Shown: positions 39,813-47,808 of the stretch, in pieces | How positions within the stretch are numbered: position 1 is the stretch's first letter | Layout: each line of letters opens with the position of its first letter | Origin: DASWOJ01 sp964242415 | GTDB taxonomy: Bacteria; Pseudomonadota; Alphaproteobacteria; Acetobacterales; Acetobacteraceae | Assembly (NCBI GenBank): GCA_964242415.1 | Contig: CAXTAT010000022.1 | Coordinates: forward strand, 1-64,000 | Reading direction: 5' to 3' | DNA length: 64,000 bases | Notes under the pieces: generated by a model | What the model was told of the DNA's origin: nothing | Seen by the model: only the letters and a program-made list of their open reading frames with translations | Databases searched by the model: none | Program-made: the position numbers and the translations under genes

Positions 39813-41051
39813 ATGTCCCCCGCCACCCGCCAGGTCGCGTTCATCAACACCGCCCATAGCCTGTGCCACTACTGCCTGCTGATCCTGCCCACCGCCGTGC
39901 TGGCGATGGCGGCGCCGGGCGGCGCGTTCGGCGGCGAGTATGGCCCCATCGTGCGGCTCGCGACCGGGATGTTCGTGCTGTATGGGCTGCTGTCCCTGCC
40001 GCAGGGCTGGCTGGCGGCGTGGCTCGGGCGCAAGCCGCTGATCGCCGCGTTCTTCCTGGGCACCGGGGCGTCGCTGGTCGTCTGCGGCTTCGCGGCGACG
40101 CCGTTCGCGCTGGGGGCCGGGCTGGCGGCGGCGGGGGCATTCGCCGCGATCTACCACCCGGTCGGCACCGCCATGCTGGTGGAGGCCGCAGGCGACCGGC
40201 CCGGCCGCGCCATCGGCATCAACGGCGTGTTCGGCAACTTCGGCGTGGCGCTGGCGCCGGTGGTGACGGCGGGCTTGGCCGGGCGGTTCGGCTGGCACGC
40301 CGCCTTCATCGCGCCGGGCCTGGCCTGCATGGCGGCCGGGCTGCTGTGGCTGCGCGTGCCAGCCTTCGATTACGGCGCCGACCGTGCCGCGCGCCCGTTC
40401 CCGGCCATCCCGCCCGCCATCGTGCGCCTCGCCGTCGTGGTGCTGCTGCTGATCGCGGTGGTGTCGGGGCTGGTGTTCAACGCCTTCACCCTGCTGATCC
40501 CCAAGCTGCTGCAGGAGCGCCTGGCGACCGACGCCGGGCTGCTGCCGCTGATCGGCGTGGCGGCCTTCGTGGTGACGCTGTGCGGCGCGCTGACGCAGTT
40601 CACCGTCGGCCGGCTGATCGACCGGACCACGCTGCGGCGGGTGTTCCTGCCGATGGCGGCGGTGCTGGCGCCGGGCTTGCTGGCGCTGTCGGTGCTGCAA
40701 GGCTGGGCGGTGCTGCCGGTGGCCGGGCTGGTCGCGGCGGCGGTGTTCGGCCAGGTGACGGTGAACGAGACCATGACCGCCCGCTACATCGCCCCGCCGC
40801 TGCGGGCGCGGATGTACTCGGTGCGGTTCTTCGTGGGCTTCCTCGGCGCCGCTGCCGCCGCGCCCGTGGTCGGCGTCCTGCACGAGCGCACCGGCAGCCT
40901 CGCCGCCGTCATGGTCGTGCTCGCGGCGGTGGCGGTGGTCACGCTGGCCTGCGCCCTGTTCTTCCCCGACCGGCCGGAGGAGCTGCGGCCGGAGCTTTGG
41001 GCGGCTGCGCAGCCGGCCCCATCCAGCGCGGCCGCCCTCGCCGCCGAGTAG
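39813..41051 (+). CDS. MFS transporter
   Basis: 412 residues from the ATG at 39813 with about twelve transmembrane helices. The cytoplasmic loop motif between helices 2 and 3 reads GWLAAWLGRKPLI (G-x-x-x-D/A-R-x-G-R-K family pattern), and LIDRTTLRRVF is the equivalent loop in the second half. FAAIYHPVGTAMLVEAAGDR in helix 4/5 resembles the fosmidomycin-resistance-like (FSR) and related efflux carriers. It probably exports small drugs or metabolites; the substrate is unknown. It is divergent from the 57-residue protein, with a short shared region. Confidence 0.85.
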   Translation: MSPATRQVAFINTAHSLCHYCLLILPTAVLAMAAPGGAFGGEYGPIVRLATGMFVLYGLLSLPQGWLAAWLGRKPLIAAFFLGTGASLVVCGFAATPFALGAGLAAAGAFAAIYHPVGTAMLVEAAGDRPGRAIGINGVFGNFGVALAPVVTAGLAGRFGWHAAFIAPGLACMAAGLLWLRVPAFDYGADRAARPFPAIPPAIVRLAVVVLLLIAVVSGLVFNAFTLLIPKLLQERLATDAGLLPLIGVAAFVVTLCGALTQFTVGRLIDRTTLRRVFLPMAAVLAPGLLALSVLQGWAVLPVAGLVAAAVFGQVTVNETMTARYIAPPLRARMYSVRFFVGFLGAAAAAPVVGVLHERTGSLAAVMVVLAAVAVVTLACALFFPDRPEELRPELWAAAQPAPSSAAALAAE

Positions 41052-41114
41052 CGCCAGGCGCAATGGGGCCATGCCGCCGTTGCTGCGGCCCGGTGCGCCG
41101 CCCACATCCGTTTT

Positions 41115-41747
41115 ATGAAACGACGCACCCTGCTGCTGTCCACCCTGCTTCTGCCGCTCTCGGCGCCGGCCTGGGCACAGCTCCGCCCGGCGGTGCTGAC
41201 CCCGCAGGACCGCGCCGACATCGCCCGGATCGAGACCTATCTCAACGGCATCCGCACCCTGCACGCCCGCTTCCTGCAGATCGCCCCGAACGGCGCCACC
41301 AGCGAGGGCCAGGCCTGGCTGCAGCGGCCCGGCCGGCTGCGCTTCCAGTACGACCCGCCCAGCCCGTTCCTGCTGGTCGGCGGCCACGGCCTGCTGGTGT
41401 TCAACGACAAGCAGTTGCGGCAGACCAGCAACATCCCCCTGGGTTCGACGCCGCTCGGCCTGTTGCTGGAGGACAACCTGCGCCTGTCCGGCGACGTGAC
41501 CGTGACCGGCCTGGTGCGGCAGCCCGGCGCGCTGCAGGTCAGCATAGTACGCACCAAGACTCCTGCCGACGGCATCCTGACGCTGATCTTTGCCGATGCG
41601 CCGCTCGCGCTGCGCCAGTGGACGGTGATCGACGCCCAGCGGCAGGAAACCCGGGTGACGCTTTACAACGTCGAACTGGGCGGCGCCTTCGACCAGAGCC
41701 TGTTCACGTTCATCGATCCCAGGTTCTTCGATACCCCGCAGCACTGA
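41115..41747 (+). CDS. lolA: Outer-membrane lipoprotein carrier LolA
   Basis: 210 residues. A signal peptide (LLLSTLLLPLSAPAWAQ) precedes a LolA domain: ARIETYLNGIRTLHARFLQI, SEGQAWLQRPGRLRFQYDPP, and DKQLRQTSNIPLGSTPLGLL. LolA shuttles lipoproteins from the inner membrane through the periplasm, which serves MlaA and the other lipoproteins here. The alphaproteobacterial form, with RPGRLRFxYxPP and ending in F-D, is recognised easily. The MFS gene lies 63 bp upstream, and a gamma-glutamyl hydrolase follows. Confidence 0.92.
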   Translation: MKRRTLLLSTLLLPLSAPAWAQLRPAVLTPQDRADIARIETYLNGIRTLHARFLQIAPNGATSEGQAWLQRPGRLRFQYDPPSPFLLVGGHGLLVFNDKQLRQTSNIPLGSTPLGLLLEDNLRLSGDVTVTGLVRQPGALQVSIVRTKTPADGILTLIFADAPLALRQWTVIDAQRQETRVTLYNVELGGAFDQSLFTFIDPRFFDTPQH

Positions 41748-41839
41748 TTTTCCTTTGAATCGGCACGCCCATTGCTCATATTCAAGAAATCGGCATGTTC
41801 GGGAAATGGACATGATCGCGCTATGGACCTGATTGAGTC

Positions 41840-42625
41840 ATGAAGCCGTTGATTGGGATTTCCTGCTGCACCAAGGCGTTCGGCGTCTATGGGATGTTGA
41901 ACCACGCAGCCTCCGACACCTATGTCCGCGCCGTGGACCAGGTGATGGGCGCGGTCCCGGTGCTGGTGCCAGCCAATGGGGACGCCGCCGACATCGGCAC
42001 CCTGCTCGCCCGGCTGGACGGCATCGTGCTGACCGGCAGCCGTTCCAACGTGCAGCCCAGCCTGTATGGCGGCCCGCCCCACCCCGCCGACACGCCGGAG
42101 GATGCCAAGCGCGACGCCGTCACCTTGCGGCTGATCCGCGCCGCCATCCAGGCCGGGGTGCCGGTGCTGGCAATCTGCCGCGGGCTGCAGGAGATGAACG
42201 TGGCGCTGGGCGGCACGCTGCACCAGCGGCTACAGGACCTGCCCGGCCGGCTGGACCACTCGACGCCGCTGCATTCCAATGCGCGGGTACGGACGGCCAA
42301 GGCGCACAGCCTGGCGGTGGCGCCGGGCAGTTGGCTGCACCGGGTGGCCGGAACAGCGGACATCGGCGTCAACTCGCTGCACAACCAGGGCATCGACCGC
42401 CTGGCTGCCGGGCTGGTGGTGGAGGCGATGGCGCCGGACGGCACCATCGAGGCCGTCCGCCTGCCCGGCGCCCGCGCCTTGGCGGTGGGCGTGCAGTGGC
42501 ACCCGGAGTATGACTTCGCCGAGGATGCGGTGTCCCAAGGCATCTTCGCCGCATTCGCCGACGCGGTGCGCGGGGCCGACGCGGTGCGCAGCGGAACCCA
42601 AGGGGCGATGCTGGCCGCCGAGTGA
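41840..42625 (+). CDS. Class I glutamine amidotransferase-like hydrolase (PuuD type)
   Basis: 261 residues of the peptidase C26 / gamma-glutamyl-gamma-aminobutyrate hydrolase group. The nucleophile elbow is VLAICRGLQEMNVALGG (Cys in ICRG), the Gly-rich oxyanion turn is DGIVLTGSRSNVQP, and the His-x-Glu pair is in VGVQWHPEYDF. In E. coli, PuuD frees GABA in putrescine breakdown. The substrate here is not certain, since other puu genes are absent. A GNAT gene follows at 3 bp, probably in the same operon. Confidence 0.88.
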   Translation: MKPLIGISCCTKAFGVYGMLNHAASDTYVRAVDQVMGAVPVLVPANGDAADIGTLLARLDGIVLTGSRSNVQPSLYGGPPHPADTPEDAKRDAVTLRLIRAAIQAGVPVLAICRGLQEMNVALGGTLHQRLQDLPGRLDHSTPLHSNARVRTAKAHSLAVAPGSWLHRVAGTADIGVNSLHNQGIDRLAAGLVVEAMAPDGTIEAVRLPGARALAVGVQWHPEYDFAEDAVSQGIFAAFADAVRGADAVRSGTQGAMLAAE

Positions 42626-42628
42626 GCC

Positions 42629-43087
42629 ATGCCGGACGCTAGGCTGGCTGGCCCTGGAGACCTGGCCTTCGTGCAGGCTGCGACGCTGGCGGCGTATTCG
42701 GCCTACCTCCCCATCATGGGCGCCATGCCGCTGCCCGTCGATGCCGACCATGCCGCCGCCATCGCCCTGGGCCAGGTCTGGCTGGTCCGGGACGGCCAGG
42801 CGGATGCCGGGCTGGTGGTGCTGGAGGCCGCGCCGACCTACCTGATGATCGAGAGCCTGGCCGTGCTGCCGCCGCACCAGGGGCGGGGCCTCGGGCGCTG
42901 GATGCTCGGATTTGCCGAGCACCGCGCCCGGGAGGCTGGGCTGCCGGAGCTACGGCTTTACACGAATGCCAAGATGACGAGGAACATTCTCCTCTATGGC
43001 CTGGCTGGCTTCATCGAAACGGACCGGCAGCCCACCCCGCACCGGATGGACTCCATCCGGGTTTACATGGCCAAGACCTTGACCTGA
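42629..43087 (+). CDS. GNAT family N-acetyltransferase
   Basis: 152 residues. The GNAT core is visible: LMIESLAVLPPHQGRGLGRW (motif A with Q-x-x-G-x-G) and the following ELRLYTNAKMTRNILLYGLA motif B, with GFIETDR at the end. It would acetylate an amine-bearing small molecule. It starts three bases after the amidotransferase stop, so the two are translationally linked. A GTCATTGCGAG-type repeat follows. The substrate is unknown. Confidence 0.88.
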   Translation: MPDARLAGPGDLAFVQAATLAAYSAYLPIMGAMPLPVDADHAAAIALGQVWLVRDGQADAGLVVLEAAPTYLMIESLAVLPPHQGRGLGRWMLGFAEHRAREAGLPELRLYTNAKMTRNILLYGLAGFIETDRQPTPHRMDSIRVYMAKTLT

Positions 43088-43142
43088 AGCACCACTGATC
43101 CAAACCGGCGCTGACCCTCCACGCCTCCATGCCCGTCCATGC

Positions 43143-43237
43143 CGTCATTGCGAGCCGGCTTCGGCACGGCAATCCAGGAGGCAAGGACTGCGCCCGCCCC
43201 CATGAATTGTAGCCCGCAAGGGCGGCTCGCAATGACG
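43143..43237. repeat. GTCATTGCGAG inverted repeat family, copy 2
   Basis: Left end GTCATTGCGAGCCGGCTTCG then GCACGGCAATCCAGG; right end GGCGGCTCGCAATGAC, inverted. It lies between convergent gene ends (GNAT and the helical protein). Confidence 0.8.
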
Positions 43238-43318
43238 GCACGCCCTCGCCGGCCGGTCTCAGGGCCGGTTGCCATCCTCGGCGGCGCAGATCGCGACGCC
43301 CCGCGGCCGCCCATGCCT

Positions 43319-43618
43319 TTACTGACCCGCAGCGGCCTTGGCGTCATGCTTGGCAACCCGCGCCGCCTCCTCTGCCGCAGCCTCCGCCTGGCGGCTGGCC
43401 ACCTCCTCCGCGTGGTGGCGGTAGCCGTCCACCGCCTGCATCGCATGCCGGTTGGCCACGCCCTCCGCCTCGGCAGCCGACGTGGCCAGGCTCTCGGCCT
43501 TCTCGTAGTTGCCCGACGCGCAGTGCTTGGCCGCGTCGTGGTGCATCTTCGCCGCCACCTCGAAGTGATGCGCGGCATCTTCGTGGTGCTTGGCCGCGGC
43601 TGCCTTGATGTCGTCCAT
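43319..43618 (-). CDS. Ala/His-rich helical protein (99 aa)
   Basis: 99 residues, almost entirely Ala, Glu, His and Lys with heptad-like spacing (MDDIKAAAAKHHEDAAHHFE, AAKMHHDAAKHCASGNYEKA), so a helical bundle or coiled coil is likely. It resembles small His-rich helical proteins of unknown function with repeated H-H-x-x-A-A. His pairs could bind metal. There is no signal peptide. The next gene (RlmB-type) lies on the same strand upstream of it in coordinates. Function unknown. Confidence 0.6.
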   Translation of the reverse strand: MDDIKAAAAKHHEDAAHHFEVAAKMHHDAAKHCASGNYEKAESLATSAAEAEGVANRHAMQAVDGYRHHAEEVASRQAEAAAEEAARVAKHDAKAAAGQ

Positions 43619-43686
43619 GGTGATGCTCCGTGATGGGTGGGATGGGCGTCATCTACCATGCGGTCCCTGGCCGGCAAATGGCCCGG

Positions 43687-44409
43687 CTAGGCCGTCTGGC
43701 GCGTCAAGTCGTGCAGCAGCACGGCGGCGGCCTGGGCGACGTTCAGGCTCTGCACCGCTCCGCGCCCGTCGATGCGGACCCGGCGGCGGCAGGTCTCCAG
43801 CGCCTCGAACCCCACCCCGCGCTCCTCGTTGCCCAGCACCAGCGCCACCGGGCGGTCGCGCGGCAGGGTGGACAGCGGCACGGCGTCGGCGGTCAGCGTG
43901 GCGGCCACGGTGCGGTAATGCGGGTCCAGCGCCAGCAGCGCCTTGCGGAGATTGCGGGTCTTGTAAACCTCCAGGTGCTCCAGCCCGCCCTCGGCGACGC
44001 GGTAGGCGGCGTCGGACGGCATCGCTTGCAGCGGCGTCTCGTGCAGCAGCAGCGCGCCCACGCCGAAGAACGCGGCGCTGCGGGCGATGGCCCCCAGGTT
44101 GTGCGGGTTCCCCACGCCGTCCAGCACCAGGATCAGCGGGTGCCGTGGCACGCGCACGAAGTCCATCATGCCCAGCGGGCGCGGCGTGGCGATGGCGACG
44201 ATGCCGCCGTGGTGCGGGGTGCCGGCCGCCTTCTCCAGCTCCTCGGGCGGCAGCAGGCGATAGGGGCGGCGCACCCGGGCCAGCTCGGCGCACAGCGGGC
44301 CGGCGCTGGTCTTGCGGTCGTCGTCGTAGAACAGCCGCACCACGTCGTCCGGGCGGCGGGCGAACAGGGCGGTGACGGCGTTCAGGCCGCAGATCCGGTC
44401 ATCGGGCAT
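43687..44409 (-). CDS. TrmH-family 23S rRNA 2'-O-methyltransferase (RlmB-like)
   Basis: 240 residues from the ATG at 44409 (MPDDRICGLNAVTALFARRP). The N-terminal substrate-binding part is followed by the SPOUT knot: LVLDGVGNPHNLGAIARSAA, ALVLGNEERGVGFEALETC and VQSLNVAQAAAVLLHDL. The motifs (N-P-x-N-x-G-A-I-x-R, G-N-E-x-x-G, S-L-N-V-x-x-A) are those of RlmB/TrmH. It is probably the G2251 methylase of 23S rRNA; other TrmH types remain possible. It is divergent from the RluA-type gene, with a 45-bp gap. Confidence 0.88.
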   Translation of the reverse strand: MPDDRICGLNAVTALFARRPDDVVRLFYDDDRKTSAGPLCAELARVRRPYRLLPPEELEKAAGTPHHGGIVAIATPRPLGMMDFVRVPRHPLILVLDGVGNPHNLGAIARSAAFFGVGALLLHETPLQAMPSDAAYRVAEGGLEHLEVYKTRNLRKALLALDPHYRTVAATLTADAVPLSTLPRDRPVALVLGNEERGVGFEALETCRRRVRIDGRGAVQSLNVAQAAAVLLHDLTRQTA

Positions 44410-44454
44410 CGGCCGTGCTTCCGCTGCGCCGGCGGCCCTGTCAACCTGACCGGC

Positions 44455-45099
44455 ATGATCCCTCCGATCCTGTTCCAGGACGCGCGCTTCGTGGTGCTCG
44501 ACAAGCCCGCGGGCCTGCCCGTGCATCCGGGGCCGCGCGGCGGGCCGAGCGTGGAGGACTGCTTCCCCCTGCTGTCACGCCGCCGGGACGGGCCGTGGCT
44601 GGCGCACCGCCTGGATGCCGACACTGCCGGCTGCCTGGTGGTGGCGCTGCGCCGGGCGGCGCTGCACGCGGCGCAGGCGGCGTTCGCCGGGGGCACGGTC
44701 CGCAAGACCTACTGGGCCGTCGTGCACGGCGAGCCGCCGGGGCAGGAGGGCGTGGTCACCGCCGCCCTGCAGAAGCGCACCGACCCGGCGGGCTGGCGCA
44801 TGGTCGCGCATCCGGACGGCCAACCCGCCCGCACGGCCTGGCGGCGCTGCGGCGGCGCGGCTGGGCTGAGCTGGCTGGAGCTGCAGCCGCAGACCGGCCG
44901 TACCCATCAGGTCCGCGTCCACTGCACGGCGCTGGGCTGCCCCATCGTGGGGGACCCGGTGTATAGCGACGGCGTGGGCCGCCTGAACCTGCTGGCCCGC
45001 GCGATCCTGCTGCCGCTCGACCCGCCGGTGCAGGCCACGGCGCCGCCGCCGCCGCACATGCGGGCGGCCCTGCGCGCCTGCGGTTGGGACGGCGGCTAG
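44455..45099 (+). CDS. RluA family pseudouridine synthase
   Basis: 214 residues from the ATG at 44455. VLDKPAGLPVHPGPRGGP and the catalytic motif HRLDADTAGCLVVAL (Asp in HRLDxxTxG) start the fold; the end has LQPQTGRTHQVRVHCTALGC and PIVGDPVYSD. It isomerises uridine in rRNA or tRNA. There is no S4 domain, as in RluA/TruC rather than RluC/D, but specificity cannot be told. Two palindromic elements and the end of a convergent glycosyltransferase gene follow. Confidence 0.9.
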   Translation: MIPPILFQDARFVVLDKPAGLPVHPGPRGGPSVEDCFPLLSRRRDGPWLAHRLDADTAGCLVVALRRAALHAAQAAFAGGTVRKTYWAVVHGEPPGQEGVVTAALQKRTDPAGWRMVAHPDGQPARTAWRRCGGAAGLSWLELQPQTGRTHQVRVHCTALGCPIVGDPVYSDGVGRLNLLARAILLPLDPPVQATAPPPPHMRAALRACGWDGG

Positions 45100-45202
45100 A
45101 GCATGTTTGGTGCAGGTAGAGGCACCAAACATGCTCTAGACTTTGTTTTTGCGAGCATCTGTCCGGCTCAAGCGAAGCCGCTTGATCCGGACATGCTCTA
45201 AC
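45096..45202. repeat. Two adjacent palindromes bounded by AGAGCATG
   Basis: First: CTAGAGCATGTTTGGTGC (45096-45113) and GCACCAAACATGCTCTAG (45122-45139), a perfect 18-bp inverted repeat with loop AGGTAGAG, then ACTTTGTTTTTG, a terminator-like T run. Second: TGTCCGGCTCAAGCG and CGCTTGATCCGGACA, nearly perfect, closed by CATGCTCTA at about 45192-45200. They sit between convergent genes. Confidence 0.85.
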
Positions 45203-46226
45203 CGATCAGGAACCAGCAGCGGAACACCAGCGTCTCCGGCCAGGTCTGCCGCGTCAGCCCACCCAGCCGCAACGCCCCGATCCGCAGCCGGAACCGGCTT
45301 TGCAGCGCCATGTCGAGCACCTCCAGGTCCGCCGCCGCCGCCGCCGACAGCAGGTGCGGCTGCGCGCGCAGCGCCGAGACATGGCCGCGCAGCACGCGCA
45401 TGAATATCCCGGGGCCCCGGCGCAACGCCGCCACCGCCCGGCGCCGCATGGAGGGCGGGGCGCCGACCACGTTGCCGGGATGCTGCCGGTACAGCACCGT
45501 CGGCGTCTCGTCCGCAATCAGCCGTCCCCCGGCGGCGGCCACCACCAGGTAACACCACCAGTCGTGCAGGCTGGTCGGCGGCGGCTGGCTGCTGGCGATC
45601 AACTGCACGGCGGCGCGGTTCAACTGCACCGTGCAGCCGGTGGCGATGTTCTGCGTCAGTGCCGCCGGGAAGCTCGGCGGGTGGCGCAGCGACTCCGACT
45701 CGCCGATGCGCCGCAGCTCCCGGTCCACCAGGACCTGCCGGCTGCAGTATAGCGCCGGCGCCGGGCTGCTCCCCAGCGCCGCCACGCCCAGGGCCAGCTT
45801 CTCCGGCAGCCACACGTCATCCTGGTCGGCGAAGGCGACCACGTCCGGGTCGGCCTCCGCCGCGGCGCGCAGCAGCGCCATGAAGCTGCCCGCCGGTCCC
45901 AGCCGCCCCTGCAACCCCGCGACCTCGATGCAGCGCGCGCCCTCCGGACCCGCCATGAAGTCGCGCATGACCCCCTGCGTCCCGTCGCTGCTGCCATCGT
46001 CGCGCCAATAGAGCGTCCAGCAGGACAGCGTCTGCCGCTGCAGGCTGGCAAGCTGCGCCGCCAGGAACGGGACGCCGTTGAAGGTGGACAGCAGGATGGC
46101 GACCTTTGCCTGTCGCAGGCCCGGTGCTTGCCGCAGGCCCGGTGCTTGTCCCAAGCCCGGTGCTCCTCCCAGGCCCGGTGCTTCTCCCAGGAGGGGTCGG
46201 GGCGGGCGATGCTGTGCCGGGTGCAC
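45198..46226 (-). CDS. Family 2 glycosyltransferase with repeat-extended N-terminus
   Basis: About 342 residues if started at the GTG 46226; a TTG inside the repeats (GGGAGGAGCACCGGGCTTG) is another option, so the start is open. The GT-A domain is clear: VAILLSTFNGVPFLAAQLAS, WRDDGSSDGTQ, and VAFADQDDVWLPEKLALG (the D-x-D region). The N-terminus is four copies of an 18-bp repeat encoding A-P-G-L-x-Q/G. It is the last gene of the rhamnose operon, so it may transfer rhamnose or another sugar to a polysaccharide. rfbD ends just 11 bp before the putative start. Confidence 0.8.
   Translation of the reverse strand: MHPAQHRPPRPLLGEAPGLGGAPGLGQAPGLRQAPGLRQAKVAILLSTFNGVPFLAAQLASLQRQTLSCWTLYWRDDGSSDGTQGVMRDFMAGPEGARCIEVAGLQGRLGPAGSFMALLRAAAEADPDVVAFADQDDVWLPEKLALGVAALGSSPAPALYCSRQVLVDRELRRIGESESLRHPPSFPAALTQNIATGCTVQLNRAAVQLIASSQPPPTSLHDWWCYLVVAAAGGRLIADETPTVLYRQHPGNVVGAPPSMRRRAVAALRRGPGIFMRVLRGHVSALRAQPHLLSAAAAADLEVLDMALQSRFRLRIGALRLGGLTRQTWPETLVFRCWFLIG
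46111..46182 (-). repeat. 18-bp tandem repeat at glycosyltransferase N-terminus
   Basis: Four complete copies at 46111, 46129, 46147 and 46165, each TGTCGCAGGCCCGGTGCT or a variant on the plus strand (one has CCCAAGCCC), plus a decayed fifth. They are in frame with the glycosyltransferase and encode repeated A-P-G-L-x-Q/G. Confidence 0.85.
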
Positions 46227-46236
46227 GACTGGACCG

Positions 46237-47178
46237 TCAGGTCGGCTGCGAGGCGGGCGCCAGCAGCTCGTCGATGGTGCGGGCCACGCTGGCGCGCCAG
46301 TCTGGCAGGCGCACGCCGAACGCCTGGGCCAGCTTGCCGCAGTCCAGGCGGCTGTCCGGCGGGCGCCGCGCCGGGGTCGGCCAGTCCTGCGTGGTGATGG
46401 CCTCCACCTCCGGCACGGGATGGCCGTGGCGCGCCGCCTCCTGGAACACCGCCGTCGCCAGTCCGTGCCAGGTGGTCGCCCCGCCGCCGCAAGCATGGAA
46501 CACCCCCGACTTGGGGTGGTCCTGGGGCCTATCCTGGTCCGCCCCGCCAAGCTGCCGCGCCACGGCGAGGATGGCCCCAGCCAGGTCGTCCGCCGAGGTC
46601 GGGCAGCCCCACTGGTCCGCCACCACGCGCAGCCGCGGCAGCCGCTGCGCCGCGCCGAGCATGGTGCGGACGAAGTTCTTGCCCACCGCCGAGTAAACCC
46701 AGGACGTCCGCAGCACCACCGCCCGCGGGCAGGCGGCCAGCACGGCCTGCTCACCCTCCAGCTTGGTGCGGCCATAGACGCCGGTGGGGCTGGTCGGGTC
46801 GGCCTCGGTGTAGGACGCGCCCTTTAGCCCGTCGAACACGTAGTCGGTGGAGACATGGATCATCGGGATGCCAGCGTCGGCGCACAGCGCGGCCAGGGTC
46901 GCGGGGCCATCCCTGTTGGCGCGGCCGGCGGCGTCCGGCTCCGCCTCCGCGGCGTCCACCGCGGTCCAGGCGGCGGCGTTGACCAGCAGCGCCGGGCGCA
47001 CGGCCTGGAACACGGCGGCCAGGGTGTCCGGCCGGTCGAAGTCGAACTCCGGGCGGCCGACGCAGCGCACGGGGGGGCCGCCAGCCCGCACCAGCGCGGT
47101 GGCAAGCTGCCCGGCGCCGCCGGTGACCATGATGCAGCCTGGGATGCAGCCTGGGATGCCGTCTGGGATTGGGGTCAT
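46237..47178 (-). CDS. rfbD: dTDP-4-dehydrorhamnose reductase RfbD
   Basis: 313 residues. The N-terminal MTPIPDGIPGCIPGCIMVTG includes a 12-bp tandem repeat; the native start may be MVTGGAGQLATAL (ATG 47130). The Rossmann motif is GGAGQLA, then INAAAWTAVDAAE-like VNAAAWTAVDAAEAEPD, VSTDYVFDG, and the catalytic Y-x-x-x-K in GVYGRTKLEGE. It makes dTDP-L-rhamnose in the last step of the pathway. Gene order on the minus strand is rfbB, rfbA, rfbC, rfbD, glycosyltransferase. Confidence 0.95.
   Translation of the reverse strand: MTPIPDGIPGCIPGCIMVTGGAGQLATALVRAGGPPVRCVGRPEFDFDRPDTLAAVFQAVRPALLVNAAAWTAVDAAEAEPDAAGRANRDGPATLAALCADAGIPMIHVSTDYVFDGLKGASYTEADPTSPTGVYGRTKLEGEQAVLAACPRAVVLRTSWVYSAVGKNFVRTMLGAAQRLPRLRVVADQWGCPTSADDLAGAILAVARQLGGADQDRPQDHPKSGVFHACGGGATTWHGLATAVFQEAARHGHPVPEVEAITTQDWPTPARRPPDSRLDCGKLAQAFGVRLPDWRASVARTIDELLAPASQPT
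47131..47166 (-). repeat. 12-bp tandem repeat at rfbD start
   Basis: GATGCAGCCTGG occurs twice (47131-47142 and 47143-47154), followed by GATGCCGTCTGG. On the coding strand it repeats I-P-G-C/D and lies before an internal ATG that would give a conventional RfbD start. Confidence 0.8.
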
Positions 47179-47191
47179 GCGCGCCCTCCCC

Positions 47192-47743
47192 TCAGAACAG
47201 CGCGGGCGTGTCGGCCCAGCGCGGCAGCACCTGGTCCTTGTCGGACAGCAGCGCCGCCTCCGGGCGGACCGGCCAGGGCAGCGCCAGGTCGGGGTCGTTC
47301 CAGATCACGCCGCGCTCCGTCTCCCGGGCATAGCTGTCGGTGACCTTGTAGATCACCTCCGTGTCGGGCTGCAGCGTGCAGAAGCCGTGCAGGAACCCCG
47401 CCGGCACCCAAAGCTGCGCCCAGTTCTCCGCCGACAGCTCGGCCGCCGCCCACTGGCCGTAGGTCGGCGAGTCCCGCCGCGCATCCACCGCCACGTCCCA
47501 GATCGCGCCGCGGATGCAGCGCACCAGCTTGCCCTGCGGGTGCGGCGCCACCTGGCAGTGCAGGCCGCGGACCACGCCGCGGTCACGCGACAGGCTGTGG
47601 TTGTCCTGCACGAACGTCGCGTCGATCCCGGCGTCGCGGAAGGCGCCCTGCTTGAACACCTCGGAGAAGAAGCCGCGCGGATCGCCGAAGCGCGGCGGCG
47701 TGACCAGGATCAGGTCCGGGACGGCCAGTCGCTCGACGTTCAT
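47192..47743 (-). CDS. rfbC: dTDP-4-dehydrorhamnose 3,5-epimerase RfbC
   Basis: 183 residues from the ATG at 47743. The cupin-fold epimerase shows PRGFFSEVFKQGAF, FVQDNHSLSRDRGVVRGLHC (with the catalytic His of R-G-L-H), VDARRDSPTYGQW and LWVPAGFLHGFCTL, which contains the second His. It interconverts 4-keto-6-deoxy-glucose and -mannose dTDP sugars. It lies between rfbA and rfbD in the dTDP-rhamnose operon. Confidence 0.96.
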   Translation of the reverse strand: MNVERLAVPDLILVTPPRFGDPRGFFSEVFKQGAFRDAGIDATFVQDNHSLSRDRGVVRGLHCQVAPHPQGKLVRCIRGAIWDVAVDARRDSPTYGQWAAAELSAENWAQLWVPAGFLHGFCTLQPDTEVIYKVTDSYARETERGVIWNDPDLALPWPVRPEAALLSDKDQVLPRWADTPALF

Positions 47744-47808
47744 CTCGCAACCCTCACCGGGCATCGGGCATCGCCGGGCCTCGTCACCATGGCCTCATCG
47801 GGCGGCCC

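Noticed and set aside
39537..41813. Very long leftward open frame opposite the MFS and lolA genes
   Set aside because: High-GC DNA gives long open frames on the antisense strand; its product is Arg/Gln/His-rich and matches no family. Only its last 57 codons, with their own ribosome-binding site, are kept as a gene.
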